DNA of 64,000 bases from Kaistella montana. GTDB taxonomy: Bacteria; Bacteroidota; Bacteroidia; Flavobacteriales; Weeksellaceae. Of the stretch, positions 36,090-45,987 are shown piece by piece; the first letter of the stretch is position 1; the number at the start of each line of letters is the position of its first letter. The position numbers and the translations under genes were made by a program. The notes below the pieces were generated by a model. The model was not told the DNA's origin. It saw only the letters and a program-made list of their open reading frames with translations, and searched no databases. The DNA is taken from positions 124,001 to 188,000 of the forward strand of contig NZ_JANFQP010000002.1 in assembly GCF_024436175.1 (NCBI RefSeq). Reading direction: 5' to 3'.

Positions 36090-37331
36090 TTATTTTTCCC
36101 TCAAGACTCTTTTAGAAAATCTGCCAATGGTAATTCCCTGAATAAGAATACTGAACACCACCGCAATATAGGTAACGACCAACAAAATATCGCGGGTTTC
36201 ATTATCGGGAAGCGACAGCACCAACGCCAACGACAAACCACCACGCAAACCGCCCCAAATGATGACTTTTGCTTCATCTTTTCGGATGTCTAAAATTCTT
36301 GGGAATAGCCTCCTCGGTACACTTACCGCCAAAAAACGTGAAAATATGAGGATAAGGACGGATAAAACGCCCAAAATCAAATATTTAATATCGAAATCAA
36401 TGACTACCAAAACCAAGGCGATTAAGATAAATAAAAGTGCGTTCAGAATGACATCCACCAATTCCCAAAATTTGGCGACGTATTCTTCAGTTCTGTCGCT
36501 CATGGCCTGTCCTTTCCTGAAATTTCCGACCATCAAACCCATAATAACCATCGCCAAAGCCCCGGAAATATGCAAAGTGGAAGAAATAAAATAGCCCAAC
36601 ATCACAAACGCAAGCGTTAATAAAACTTCCGTTTCGTAATGGTCTATCGTGGAAAGTAAATAATGCAAAATGTAACCGATAATTAAGCCAAAAATAACTC
36701 CGCCCACGGCTTCCTGAACGAAGAGCCACGCAAAATGACCGGCATCAAAACCTACCGCATTTACGCCAATCATTTCCGTTAGCGCAATAAATAAAACCAC
36801 GCCAATACCATCATTAAAGAGCGATTCGCCCACAATCGTAATTTCCACTTTTTCGGGAACCTTGGCTTCTTTCAAAATACTCAAAACTGCAATAGGGTCT
36901 GTTGGCGAAATGAGCGCCCCGAAAATAAAGCAATACAGCATCGGAATATCCAATCCTAAAAGCAAAGCCACATAATGAAAGACAAACGCAATGAAAACCG
37001 TGGAAAACAAAACACCGCCAACCGCCAAAACGCTGATATTTTTCAAATGATTTTTCAGCGCAAACCAATTGGTATGAAGCGCGCCGGCAAAGAGCAGAAA
37101 ACCCAAAAAGATATTTAATACCGAACTGCTGATATCGGATTTTACCACCAAATCACGAATCTGAAGAAAAGGTTCCGCATAAAAATTTTTGGTGATTATT
37201 ACCACAAGCGACAAAACCACAGAGAGAAAAAACAAACCAATAACGAAAGGCAGTTTGATAAACCGCTGATTGACATACGCCAAACCCGCAGACAACGAAA
37301 TAAGAAGTATTAAATAGTAATACGGTATCAT
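36090..37331 (-). CDS. Cation:proton antiporter, CPA1/NhaP type
   Basis: 413 residues with about 12 membrane segments. The family motif FGALISPTDPIAVLSIL (near residue 138) and FNDGIGVVLFIAL (near residue 175, the Asn-Asp ion-binding pair) identify it as a sodium or potassium/proton exchanger. WGGLRGGLSLALVLSLP near the C-terminus is also typical. It exchanges monovalent cations for protons across the inner membrane for pH and salt homeostasis. It overlaps the DUF389 gene by one base (TAATG), so the two are translationally coupled. Confidence 0.92.
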   Translation of the reverse strand: MIPYYYLILLISLSAGLAYVNQRFIKLPFVIGLFFLSVVLSLVVIITKNFYAEPFLQIRDLVVKSDISSSVLNIFLGFLLFAGALHTNWFALKNHLKNISVLAVGGVLFSTVFIAFVFHYVALLLGLDIPMLYCFIFGALISPTDPIAVLSILKEAKVPEKVEITIVGESLFNDGIGVVLFIALTEMIGVNAVGFDAGHFAWLFVQEAVGGVIFGLIIGYILHYLLSTIDHYETEVLLTLAFVMLGYFISSTLHISGALAMVIMGLMVGNFRKGQAMSDRTEEYVAKFWELVDVILNALLFILIALVLVVIDFDIKYLILGVLSVLILIFSRFLAVSVPRRLFPRILDIRKDEAKVIIWGGLRGGLSLALVLSLPDNETRDILLVVTYIAVVFSILIQGITIGRFSKRVLREK

Positions 37332-38611
37332 TATTTTTCTCTGTTGTAAAGTTCGAGTGTATCTACTTTCAGGCGCACTTTAAGCCATTTTTGCAGTTTC
37401 TCCCGTTCCTGTGCAGACAGTTCGCCATCTGCATCATAAATGGCCACCGGAATTACGGAAGCACTATCTGCCTCGGTTAAAACTTCCTGTTTGGAAGCGG
37501 AAAGCGATTTTAGTTCCGGAAAAAATGCTTTGGCTTCTTTATAAAGATTATCGGTGTTAAAAGTATAGCGGTTGATTTTAGCATTCAGTTCGGCTGCAAT
37601 TTTGGAAGCATCATTGGCTGCCTCATTATTCTGAATTTTATTGGCTTTAGCCAAAAAAGCGCTGTCCTGACGAATGATGAGTTTCGTATTTTCCAAACCG
37701 AAGTCTGCCATTTTTTGGTTTTCTTCAGCAATTTGAGCCGCCGTAAAGCGTCGTGTAAGAAACGCCAATTCCACTCTGCGCGGGTCTGTAGAATAATAAG
37801 TTTTGCGATAAACAATAGTATTTCCCTTATCTTCAAATTCTTTGGTGATATACTGCGAAACCTTGTCATAAAACCTCTGCTGCTGAATAAAGCGATAAGC
37901 AAAATATACACTTGGAATAATCATCAGCAAGGTGATTCCCGTAATCCAGTTTCTTACGGAACTTGCTTTTTTGTTATCCACCAAACTTGCTGCCGGATAA
38001 TTGAGGTATTTCACAATAATGAACGTCGCAATACAGATAAAAACGCAGTTGATGGTATAGAGAAACATCGCCCCGGCAAAATACCCGAAGTTTCCGGTTG
38101 CCAATCCATAACCTGCCGTGCAGAGCGGTGGCATTAAGGCCGTAGCAATAGCCACACCCGGAATCGGGTTTCCTTTTTCAACTCTCGTTACGGCAATTAC
38201 GCCAACCAAACCACCAAAAAATGCAATGAGAACATCATAAATATTAGGTGCTGTTCTCGCTAAAATCTCAGACTGCGCTTCCTTGAAAGGCGAAAGTAAA
38301 AAGTATAAAAATGAGACTATTAAACCCACTAAAGTAGAAATCAGCAGATTTTTGAGGGATTTTCTTAACAACGTGAAATCGTAAATTCCCAGTGCGAAAC
38401 CCGCACCCACAATTGGTCCCATTAGAGGTGAAATTAACATTGCACCGATAACCACCGCTGTTGAATTGACATTCAGACCAACGGAAGCCACCATAATGGC
38501 ACAAGCCAAAATCCAGAAATTGGAACCCGAAAAGGAAATACTGTTCTTTACATTTTCTAATACTTTTTCCTTGTTCTCTTCGCCGTTGTGAAGGTTGAAA
38601 AGTTTGTTCAT
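37331..38611 (-). CDS. DUF389-domain membrane protein
   Basis: 426 residues. The N-terminal two thirds hold six or more transmembrane helices with the DUF389 hallmark GLNVNSTAVVIGAMLISPLM and GNPIPGVAIATALMPPLCTA. The C-terminal 180 residues are a soluble domain with the coiled-coil-like RFTAAQIAEENQKMADFGLE. The function of DUF389 is unknown, though the conserved polar membrane motifs suggest a transporter. It is the upstream partner of the antiporter gene in one unit, and an MscS gene precedes it 33 bp upstream. Confidence 0.88.
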   Translation of the reverse strand: MNKLFNLHNGEENKEKVLENVKNSISFSGSNFWILACAIMVASVGLNVNSTAVVIGAMLISPLMGPIVGAGFALGIYDFTLLRKSLKNLLISTLVGLIVSFLYFLLSPFKEAQSEILARTAPNIYDVLIAFFGGLVGVIAVTRVEKGNPIPGVAIATALMPPLCTAGYGLATGNFGYFAGAMFLYTINCVFICIATFIIVKYLNYPAASLVDNKKASSVRNWITGITLLMIIPSVYFAYRFIQQQRFYDKVSQYITKEFEDKGNTIVYRKTYYSTDPRRVELAFLTRRFTAAQIAEENQKMADFGLENTKLIIRQDSAFLAKANKIQNNEAANDASKIAAELNAKINRYTFNTDNLYKEAKAFFPELKSLSASKQEVLTEADSASVIPVAIYDADGELSAQEREKLQKWLKVRLKVDTLELYNREK

Positions 38612-38644
38612 TTACAGGATAATTTAGCCCCTAAAATTACAATT

Positions 38645-39490
38645 TTATTCTTTATACCATTTCAGTTCCTGAATATTAGCCGGCATAGAAATACCGTTGG
38701 TAAGCAGATTGATTTTCACCTGATCAATCATTTCGCTGCGGATCATCAGGGCATCGCGACGGTAATCTTCGGCTGCCACCCAGAAAAATACCTTTATATT
38801 GACGGAATTTACACCCAATTCGTCCGTCATTACGAAAGGTTCGCGGTCTTCATCTTTTAAAGAAAGCGGATGACTGTTCATCGTGTTCAAAATGATTTTT
38901 TTGGCTTGGTCAATATCATTTTCGTAAGCAATACCTACCATAAAATCCATCCGGAAATAGCCGTCTTCAGTAAAGTTGAACACCGGTTTTTTTATCACGT
39001 CGCTGTTCGGAATATAGACATCTTTGCCGTCAAAAGTCTTCAGTTTGGTGTAGCGGAACTCCATGGATTTTACCCTGCCGAATATATCGCCGATACTCAC
39101 CGTATCATTAATGTTGAAAGGCCTGTTGAACGACAGAATAATTCCTGAAATAAAATTTTCTCCGATATCCTTAAAGGCAAATCCCAAAATCACGGCAGAA
39201 GCACCTGCGGCTGTTAAAACTCCTGTAGCAATTCCGTCCAAGCCGGCAACTTTCAGTCCGAACATAATAACGATAATGACAAATACGGTTTTAATGGCTT
39301 TGATCAAAAAATTGGTCATCAACGGGTCTGTCGATTTGCCTGCTATAAACTTCCGTGAAAGGTCCGTGAGTTTATTGGCTATAAAAATGCCCAATGCAAT
39401 TACCAAAATTGCGGCAAGGAGACTGGGAATCTGTTCTACAAAACTGTTCCAACTGTCCTGAAATGACTGTATTAATTTTCCGGTTTCCAT
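38645..39490 (-). CDS. Mechanosensitive channel, MscS family (first of two)
   Basis: 281 residues. Three transmembrane segments with the Gly/Ala-rich pore helix (GVLTAAGASAVILGFAFKD, near residue 95) lead into the MscS beta domain (FNINDTVSIGDIFGRVKSM) and the C-terminal alpha/beta domain. Opens under membrane tension to release solutes in hypo-osmotic shock. Same strand and close spacing (33 bp before DUF389, 30 bp after the second MscS) point to one operon. Confidence 0.92.
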   Translation of the reverse strand: METGKLIQSFQDSWNSFVEQIPSLLAAILVIALGIFIANKLTDLSRKFIAGKSTDPLMTNFLIKAIKTVFVIIVIMFGLKVAGLDGIATGVLTAAGASAVILGFAFKDIGENFISGIILSFNRPFNINDTVSIGDIFGRVKSMEFRYTKLKTFDGKDVYIPNSDVIKKPVFNFTEDGYFRMDFMVGIAYENDIDQAKKIILNTMNSHPLSLKDEDREPFVMTDELGVNSVNIKVFFWVAAEDYRRDALMIRSEMIDQVKINLLTNGISMPANIQELKWYKE

Positions 39491-39520
39491 TTATATTTCA
39501 TATTAATTAATATACCCTCA

Positions 39521-40351
39521 TCAATTTGCCTGGTGAACAACTCTCTGAGGAAAAGGAATTTCAATATCGTGCTGTCTGAACGCCTCAAAATATTTAACTC
39601 TCAATTCACTTTTGAGATTTTCTACCCTGAACGGATCACTTGACCAGAAATAAACATTAAAAATCAAGGCAGAATCTGCATAATCATTAAATCTAACGAA
39701 CGGTTCCGGTGTTTTTGCCACTTTCGGATTAGCGGCAGTTACAGATTTTATAATATCCATAACAGTCTGAACATCTGAACTGTAAGCAACACCCACCTGA
39801 ATATCAAACCGTGAATTGAGATTGCTGTGCGTCCAATTGAACAGATTGTTTTTGGTGAGAAAAGTGTTCGGCAGAATCACATATTTGTCGTCCCGCGTTA
39901 AAACGGTGGTGGTTCTCAAATTAATTTCCTTCACCTGACACACCAGGTTATCCACTTCAATAATATCGCCCACTTTAATGCTCGAATCCAACAGCAACAC
40001 AATTCCTGAAACAAAGTCGCTGAAAATATTCTGCAAACCCAAACCAATACCCACCAATAAAGCTGCGGAAGCGCCCATCAAAACAGAAACATTTATGCCG
40101 ATCATATCCATCCCGAGAATGAAACCAACAACATAAAGAACGTATTTAATCAGACTGAAAATGGTGAACTTTTTAGATTCGTCAAGTTTATGAGAGCGGT
40201 AAATCAGTTTCCGAATGAGTTTTATAATAAAATTCAAAGCCAAAATAAAAATGACTAAAAATATCAGCGAAGAAACCGAAATATCGGCTTTACCAATGGT
40301 AAAAAGTTTGAAGTTCAAGAGTTCTCTGAACGTAAATTCTATATTTTTCAT
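39521..40351 (-). CDS. Mechanosensitive channel, MscS family (second of two)
   Basis: 276 residues. Pore helix region VLMGASAALLVGIGLGLQNI (near residue 90), then the beta domain SSIKVGDIIEVDNLVCQVKE and the C-terminal domain ending PFPQRVVHQAN. It is a clear paralogue of the preceding MscS but divergent, so not a recent duplication. It starts 5 bp after the stop of the APC transporter gene, implying co-transcription. Confidence 0.92.
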   Translation of the reverse strand: MKNIEFTFRELLNFKLFTIGKADISVSSLIFLVIFILALNFIIKLIRKLIYRSHKLDESKKFTIFSLIKYVLYVVGFILGMDMIGINVSVLMGASAALLVGIGLGLQNIFSDFVSGIVLLLDSSIKVGDIIEVDNLVCQVKEINLRTTTVLTRDDKYVILPNTFLTKNNLFNWTHSNLNSRFDIQVGVAYSSDVQTVMDIIKSVTAANPKVAKTPEPFVRFNDYADSALIFNVYFWSSDPFRVENLKSELRVKYFEAFRQHDIEIPFPQRVVHQAN

Positions 40352-40356
40352 AATTT

Positions 40357-42096
40357 CTACATAATTAATCTTACACCACCCAAATCTGCCACACGATAAC
40401 TAAACCGGTCGCTTGGCGAGGCTATGAACATAAAGTTTTTCGGTATATTCCAATGGCGGGAAAGCTCATCGATCAGTTGTGGTGTAAACTCGCCGGGAAT
40501 TTCTACAAACTCGATATCAATTTCCGGATAGGCACGGTCCAAAACACGAAGGTCCGATTTTAAATCTCCGTTGTCATCACCTGCTCGGAAAACATTTACC
40601 ACTTTAAGTTTTTTGGTGGTCTCGTTATTCTGCACATACTGCATCACCTTATTCATAATGGCCACATCATCTTTTTTTGTAAAAAACACGAACTCCTGCG
40701 AATGAATATTGCGGTTTAAACGCCGTAAATATCTGTTTGACCCGACGAAAAATTTCCTGAAAGGTCTGGAAAATGCTTCTAAACCCGAAATTAAAGCCGA
40801 AATAATGATGGTTCGGTTCAGCATAACGCCCACCACCAATAATGCCGGAATTAAATATTGCAAAAACGTATAAAAAGCCGCTTTGTTAAGCAAAATGTTA
40901 CCAAAAAATGCTAAAACTACAAATGAAACCGCAATCAAAACATTCAAAACAGTTGCTCTTTCGGGACGCGGAAGTTTTCGCCGCTTGATTTTCAGCAGTA
41001 AATTCCCTATTCCGAAAAGTGCCATTACCGAAAGAAATGAAAAGGTATAAACCCCTGCAAGCGAAGCCAAATCGCCTTTTGTAGCAAACAATACGGAAAC
41101 ACACAGAATTAGAAAACCTATTGCAATTCTGTAAAAAGAGCCTTTTTTGTTGGTTTTCAGAAAATAATTGGGCAAGATTCTATCTAAAGTCATACGGTTT
41201 ACCAAACCCAAAACACCCACGAAAGACGTAAGAACTGCACCACAAAGCACCAAAACCGCATCAATGGAAATAATGGTTGCAAGCCAACTTCCGCCGGTTT
41301 TGCTGCCAAGGTAAGCCAATAATGCCGAACTGTGCTCCTGAACATCGGCCACAGGAATTATAAAAATCACCAAAAGCGCCATCACAGGATTGAAAAAACT
41401 AACGACCGCCCACATATTTCTTAATGTTTTCGGGAAGACGCCGTGCTTCTGTTCTTCCACAAAATTGGCTGAACTTTCAAAGCCTGAAATCCCCAACATT
41501 GCTGCAGAAAATCCTAAGAAAAGTGCCGTGAGTAAATTTCCGCCCTTCACCGGCAAACTCCAATTGAGTTCGAAAACATCTAAACCATTTCCCAAAACAA
41601 ACACAATTCCCGTAATAAGCAATAAACTTAAAGCGGCTAAATGGGTAATAAAGATTACCACCGCAACAATTGCCGATTCCGAAATTCCTATAATGGTTAA
41701 CAGCGTAAAAATGCCTAAAACCACTACTGTTGCCAACATTACATTCACCGGAATTAAATGGTCGAGATAATGCATGGCTTCCGAAGCGGAGATTACCGCC
41801 GTTGCCATATAAGACAGCACCGTTAAAGCCGCCGCAACTGAAGCCACTTTTTTTGAGGACGTATTGAGCAATACATTGTAAGCACCGCCGTTTAATGGCA
41901 AAGCACCCACAACTTCTCCATATATTTTCCTGAATAGAAACAAGACCACAGCAACTACCAAAAGTGAAATCCAGGCAAACTGACCGGCATACATCACGGT
42001 AAGCGCTGAAACATACAGACAACTTGAACTAATGTCGTTTCCGCTGATTGCAGTGGACTGTAGCTCGTTGAGTTTTTTATGAACGGACTTTTCCAT
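40357..42096 (-). CDS. APC-family amino-acid/polyamine permease
   Basis: 579 residues. The N-terminal 420 form about 12 transmembrane segments with APC features (ISGNDISSSCLYVSALTVMY at the start, GALPLNGGAYNVLLNTSSKK near residue 68, GISGFESSANFVEEQ near 202). The C-terminal 150 residues are a soluble domain with Rossmann-like strands, as in some large APC permeases. The substrate is unknown. It overlaps the GNAT/hydrolase gene by 20 bp, so the two are coupled, suggesting import and processing of an amine or amide. Confidence 0.88.
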   Translation of the reverse strand: MEKSVHKKLNELQSTAISGNDISSSCLYVSALTVMYAGQFAWISLLVVAVVLFLFRKIYGEVVGALPLNGGAYNVLLNTSSKKVASVAAALTVLSYMATAVISASEAMHYLDHLIPVNVMLATVVVLGIFTLLTIIGISESAIVAVVIFITHLAALSLLLITGIVFVLGNGLDVFELNWSLPVKGGNLLTALFLGFSAAMLGISGFESSANFVEEQKHGVFPKTLRNMWAVVSFFNPVMALLVIFIIPVADVQEHSSALLAYLGSKTGGSWLATIISIDAVLVLCGAVLTSFVGVLGLVNRMTLDRILPNYFLKTNKKGSFYRIAIGFLILCVSVLFATKGDLASLAGVYTFSFLSVMALFGIGNLLLKIKRRKLPRPERATVLNVLIAVSFVVLAFFGNILLNKAAFYTFLQYLIPALLVVGVMLNRTIIISALISGLEAFSRPFRKFFVGSNRYLRRLNRNIHSQEFVFFTKKDDVAIMNKVMQYVQNNETTKKLKVVNVFRAGDDNGDLKSDLRVLDRAYPEIDIEFVEIPGEFTPQLIDELSRHWNIPKNFMFIASPSDRFSYRVADLGGVRLIM

Positions 42097-43786
42097 TTCT
42101 TACATTTTTTTCTTTAGTTTTTTCCTGCATAATTTCGTTGATGCCAATCATTCCTATAGTTCCCACCGGCATATCAACACGGTTTCTGAGGCTGGTATAA
42201 CGCGCCTCCACTTCTACAGGCAATTTTCGGTCCGAAGCAATTTCTTTCACTTCAAACTCCTTGGTGCAGGACATAATGTTATAAAGATCACTTCTGCGGT
42301 CTTTCAGGTTTCTTACGCTGCCATATTCGTGGAGCTCGTCCAATAATTTTAAATCTACATCAGCAATCAAAATCATTTCAGTGTTTGGTGTGGATTCACT
42401 TTTCACGGCGTTACTCGGAAAGGCAAAATCGCTTGGCGTGAAAACCGCACTTTGCGAATAATGAATATCGAGATTTTCCACCTGCGGAAGATTGCCCACA
42501 TTTCCTGTAATTGCCACGTAACATTCGTTTTCTATGGCTCTGGCTTCGGCACATTTTCTTACACGCATATAGGCATTCTGCGTATCGGTAAGGTAAGGCA
42601 CAAACAAAATCTGCATGCCCTGGTCTGCCAAGATTCTGGGAAGTTCCGGAAATTCAACATCGTAACAGATCAAAACGCCCACTTTTCCGGCATCGGTGTC
42701 AAAAGTTTTAATAGTATCTCCACCTTTCAAGCCCCAATATTTGGTTTCGTCGGGCGTAATATGAATTTTGTCGTAACGGTCTATTTTCCCGTTTCTGTGA
42801 CACAGGAAACCCGTGTTTTTCAGTTCGCCGTTTTCGTAGAAAGGCATACTTCCGGCAATGATATTTACATTGTAAGCAACAGCCAATTCACTAAATTTAT
42901 CCCGGATTTTAAGCGTGTATTTGGAAAGCAAACGCATGGCTTCGGCTTCAGAAACATTTTTGAATTCCGCCATCAGCGAGGTGTTGAAATATTCCGGAAA
43001 TAAGGCAAAATCGGATTTGTAACCGGAAATAGCGTCCACAAAATATTCTGCCTGCGTAAACAAATCATCCAAATTTTTATACATCCTCATCTTCCACTGC
43101 ACCAAGCCGATACGGACGTTTTTCTTTGGTGTTTTTCTGTCGGAATCTTCCTCTTCATAAAAGACATTGTTCCATTCTAAAAGCGTTGCAAATTCCTTGC
43201 TCTGCACATCTTCCGGAATATAGTTTTTAATAATTTTTCTCACATGGAAATCGTTGCTCATCTGAAAACTCAGCACGGGGTCATAAATTTCCTTGTGTTT
43301 TACTTTTTCAAGATACTGTTTTGGTGAAAGTTCATCGGCGTATTTATGATAAAAAGGAATTCTGCCACCGAAAATAATATTCTTAAGGTTCAGTTTTTCG
43401 GCAAGTTCTTTTCGCGCGTCATACAATCTTCTTCCTAATCTTAACCCTCTGTAATCCGGGTGGATAAAGACTTCTATACCGTAAAGCGTTTTTCCGTTTT
43501 CATCAAAGGAAGAAAAAGTGTAATTTCCGGTGATTTGTTCGTAGGTATGCCTGTCTCCGAATGTATCGTAATCTACAATTAGCGAGAGTGCGCATCCGGC
43601 AACTTTTCCGTCAATAAGGACAACCAACTGCCCTTCCGGAAAAATTTCTGTTAATTTTTGAATGGATTTTTCACTCCAATAACTGCCCTGCCAATTGGGA
43701 TATGCCTTCTTCATGACGGTCAATAATTCTGAATACTGTTCAGGTTTTAGAGCACAAATTTCTATATGTTGTGTTGAATTCATCAT
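42077..43786 (-). CDS. Bifunctional GNAT acetyltransferase / carbon-nitrogen hydrolase
   Basis: 569 residues, a known two-domain fusion. Residues 1-165 are a GNAT domain (VFIHPDYRGLRLGRRLYDAR, the acetyl-CoA loop). Residues 225-510 are a nitrilase-superfamily hydrolase with the Glu-Lys-Cys triad in FPEYFNTSL, DKIHITPDETKYWG and VGVLICYDVEFPEL. Such fusions may acylate and hydrolyse amides, but the substrate is not established. Translationally coupled to the APC permease. The first of two adjacent Met codons is used here. Confidence 0.9.
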   Translation of the reverse strand: MMNSTQHIEICALKPEQYSELLTVMKKAYPNWQGSYWSEKSIQKLTEIFPEGQLVVLIDGKVAGCALSLIVDYDTFGDRHTYEQITGNYTFSSFDENGKTLYGIEVFIHPDYRGLRLGRRLYDARKELAEKLNLKNIIFGGRIPFYHKYADELSPKQYLEKVKHKEIYDPVLSFQMSNDFHVRKIIKNYIPEDVQSKEFATLLEWNNVFYEEEDSDRKTPKKNVRIGLVQWKMRMYKNLDDLFTQAEYFVDAISGYKSDFALFPEYFNTSLMAEFKNVSEAEAMRLLSKYTLKIRDKFSELAVAYNVNIIAGSMPFYENGELKNTGFLCHRNGKIDRYDKIHITPDETKYWGLKGGDTIKTFDTDAGKVGVLICYDVEFPELPRILADQGMQILFVPYLTDTQNAYMRVRKCAEARAIENECYVAITGNVGNLPQVENLDIHYSQSAVFTPSDFAFPSNAVKSESTPNTEMILIADVDLKLLDELHEYGSVRNLKDRRSDLYNIMSCTKEFEVKEIASDRKLPVEVEARYTSLRNRVDMPVGTIGMIGINEIMQEKTKEKNVRNGKVRS

Positions 43787-43869
43787 ATTACTGATTTTAA
43801 ATTTTAGATTTTAAATGTTAAATGTTGTTTTCCTGAAGTTTAAGAAAACGGTTCGGAGTAAGGAAAATT

Positions 43870-44751
43870 TTAATGCTGAAGATTTTTACGGAACGTTTCG
43901 GGTGTTTGACCTGTAGAATTTTTGAAATATTTCCCAAAATGAGAATTGTCGCTAAAACCCAATTCCAAAGAAATCTGCCTCACGGAAAGTTTTGTGTGCG
44001 AAAGCAGCCGTTTGGCTTCCAATACAATACGGTTTTTAATGACGTTACCTGCCGGTTTGCCAAGATATTCTTTTACCACTGCATTAAGGTAATTAGGCGT
44101 TACGGACAATTGAGCAGCGTATTCCTTAGGCATTTTTTTCTCCCGAAAGTGCAGATTGACCAAAGTACGGAACTCGGAAACCAATAAACCCTTATGGTCT
44201 GAAACAGAAGCCTCGAATTTAGAATTCTCTGACGCCGAGGACATCTTCAACACGCAGGTTTTCAGCAACAAACAGATGACTTCCCGAGAATAGCCATTCT
44301 TTTTTTGGAATTCGAGTTTGATGTTTTCAAAAATGTTCAGCCAAAAATTTTTCTCGCGTTCGGGTATGTCAATATATACCGGCAGACTTTCTACCGCCGT
44401 ATCGCTTTGCACCAAATCATTACCGGTAAATATAAGATTGTAAAAGGATTTTGAAAAAAGCAGGATGTAGCCTTCGACATGGGAAGCAATATTCCAAGAA
44501 TGTATCTGGTCGTAATTGATAAAAAAAAGTCGGTTGGGTGCGATTGGGTATTCTTCAAAATCGATGCTGTGCGAGCCATTACCCTCAACGGTGTAAATTA
44601 AAGCGTAAAAATCGTGGCGGTGTGGTTCCGAAAGATGCGGGGCATCCTTTAAGAAGTGGGCAAAGCGGTAAAAGTCAAAATCTACCACGTCCGCATCATG
44701 CTCTTTTATATTTTTAACAGTATATTTTATCAGTGTGTCAAAATCTTCCAT
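43870..44751 (-). CDS. AraC-family transcriptional regulator
   Basis: About 293 residues from the ATG at 44751 (MEDFDTLIKY). Upstream Met codons would place the start inside the promoter/operator. The N-terminal cupin has HRHDFYALIYTVEGNGSH near residue 50 and binds an unknown ligand. The C-terminal double HTH has SVTPNYLNAVVKEYLGKPAG, LSVRQISLELGFSDNSHFGK and YFKNSTGQTPETFRK. Its promoter overlaps a perfect 14-bp palindrome, and the same element recurs before the universal stress protein operon, so it likely regulates both itself and that operon. Confidence 0.92.
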   Translation of the reverse strand: MEDFDTLIKYTVKNIKEHDADVVDFDFYRFAHFLKDAPHLSEPHRHDFYALIYTVEGNGSHSIDFEEYPIAPNRLFFINYDQIHSWNIASHVEGYILLFSKSFYNLIFTGNDLVQSDTAVESLPVYIDIPEREKNFWLNIFENIKLEFQKKNGYSREVICLLLKTCVLKMSSASENSKFEASVSDHKGLLVSEFRTLVNLHFREKKMPKEYAAQLSVTPNYLNAVVKEYLGKPAGNVIKNRIVLEAKRLLSHTKLSVRQISLELGFSDNSHFGKYFKNSTGQTPETFRKNLQH

Positions 44752-44760
44752 AAGCGATTT

Positions 44761-44812
44761 AAAATATACCACAAAGATAAAATATACCATAAAATAAATT
44801 ATGGTATATTTT
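44761..44812 (-). promoter_or_regulatory. araC-type gene promoter with palindromic operator
   Basis: Arms AAAATATACCATAA (44779-44792) and TTATGGTATATTTT (44799-44812) are perfectly complementary, with a further half-site AAAATATACCA at 44761-44771. On the minus strand, ATGGTATATTTTATCTTTG (44772-44790) places a TAnnTTTG -7 element directly against the box, so binding would block or position RNA polymerase. Confidence 0.7.
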
Positions 44813-44862
44813 AACACTGTCATGGAACAATTTATAAGTTTAAATTATGAAATAGTTATTTA

Positions 44863-45987
44863 TCAAATGCGTTTCACGAAATGGTTTTTTCTTTTTTTTA
44901 TTTGATAGCCAATATCCGAAATGACTTTCTTTTCCACATAAGAAGAGTTCATCACACTCAACAAGCTCATATAGTTCAGCTCAAAAGCAACCGTGTCTCC
45001 CACTTTATAATTCTTGTAGGAATTTTGCAGGTCCAAGACCAACATATCACTGCTTTGCCCCACGATTTCGAGATTTTTATTGACGGGCTTAATATTTTTG
45101 GGTGACAAATCTAACAGACCAATATCCACAATCGCCCTTGTGGTATTTTTTATTTTTTTCAGGTTATTAAAATCTTTTTTCTCTCCGGTGAGATTTGTTC
45201 CTAATTTTCCTTCGGGAATATTGGGTTTTTCTTTAATCTCAATAATTTCGGCGTTCAGTTTAAAGACATCGTGATGCATGCCTTCAATAAAGGTATCGTC
45301 GTAAACATTGGTTCCAAAGAACAAAGTTTCGCCAATCCGGAAGTGGTTGATATACGGTGGCATTTCGTCGTTCAACACCAACGGTATCGAAACAGATGCA
45401 CCTCCTGAAATATAGGGAATACGAATATTGAAGGTCTTTTCAATTTCTTGTTTCGACTCGTGAAGCAGTTTCATTTTGTCGTAATCGGGCAACACGCCGT
45501 TCATGCAGCAAAGATTGGTTCCGATACCCACTATTTCTATGTTAGGAAGTTTCAATATTTTACCAAAAAAATCTAAAAGCTTTTCCCGAACGACACCTTC
45601 CCGCAATTCACCCATTTCAATCATTATAACAACTTTATGAAATTTATTCAGCGAGACTGCTTTACTGGACAATAAGGACAAGGTTTCAACTTCTGTATTA
45701 AAACTCACATCAGCATATTTTACAACATCATCCACAAAAGTTAAAGGGACGGGCTTAATATAGACGGTCTGTACGTCCGGGTTTAGGGCTTTTATTGTTT
45801 TTAAATTTGAAATTCTGGAATCGCAGAATTCGCCAATAGGCAACGAAAGCACTTCATACAGAAATGTATCGTTACCGCACAGCACTTTGGTTACCACGCT
45901 CCATTCTATATTTTTTTTAGAAAAAAAACGATTAAGATAATTGAAATTCTCCCTTAGTTTTCTTCTATTGAGTGTTACTATTGACAT
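44863..45987 (-). CDS. Alanine/ornithine racemase-like PLP enzyme
   Basis: 374 residues of fold-type III (alanine racemase N-terminal barrel). The PLP lysine is Lys34 in VVTKVLCGN. Strand motifs EIVGIGTNLCCMNGVLPDYD and PYISGGASVSIPLVLND follow, with IGLLDLSPKNIKP in the C-terminal part. The closest type by length and motifs is the ornithine/alanine racemase family (OrrA-like), so the substrate may be ornithine, lysine or another amino acid. It overlaps the GNAT gene upstream by 23 bp and is the last gene of the usp-GNAT-racemase operon. Confidence 0.82.
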   Translation of the reverse strand: MSIVTLNRRKLRENFNYLNRFFSKKNIEWSVVTKVLCGNDTFLYEVLSLPIGEFCDSRISNLKTIKALNPDVQTVYIKPVPLTFVDDVVKYADVSFNTEVETLSLLSSKAVSLNKFHKVVIMIEMGELREGVVREKLLDFFGKILKLPNIEIVGIGTNLCCMNGVLPDYDKMKLLHESKQEIEKTFNIRIPYISGGASVSIPLVLNDEMPPYINHFRIGETLFFGTNVYDDTFIEGMHHDVFKLNAEIIEIKEKPNIPEGKLGTNLTGEKKDFNNLKKIKNTTRAIVDIGLLDLSPKNIKPVNKNLEIVGQSSDMLVLDLQNSYKNYKVGDTVAFELNYMSLLSVMNSSYVEKKVISDIGYQIKKRKNHFVKRI

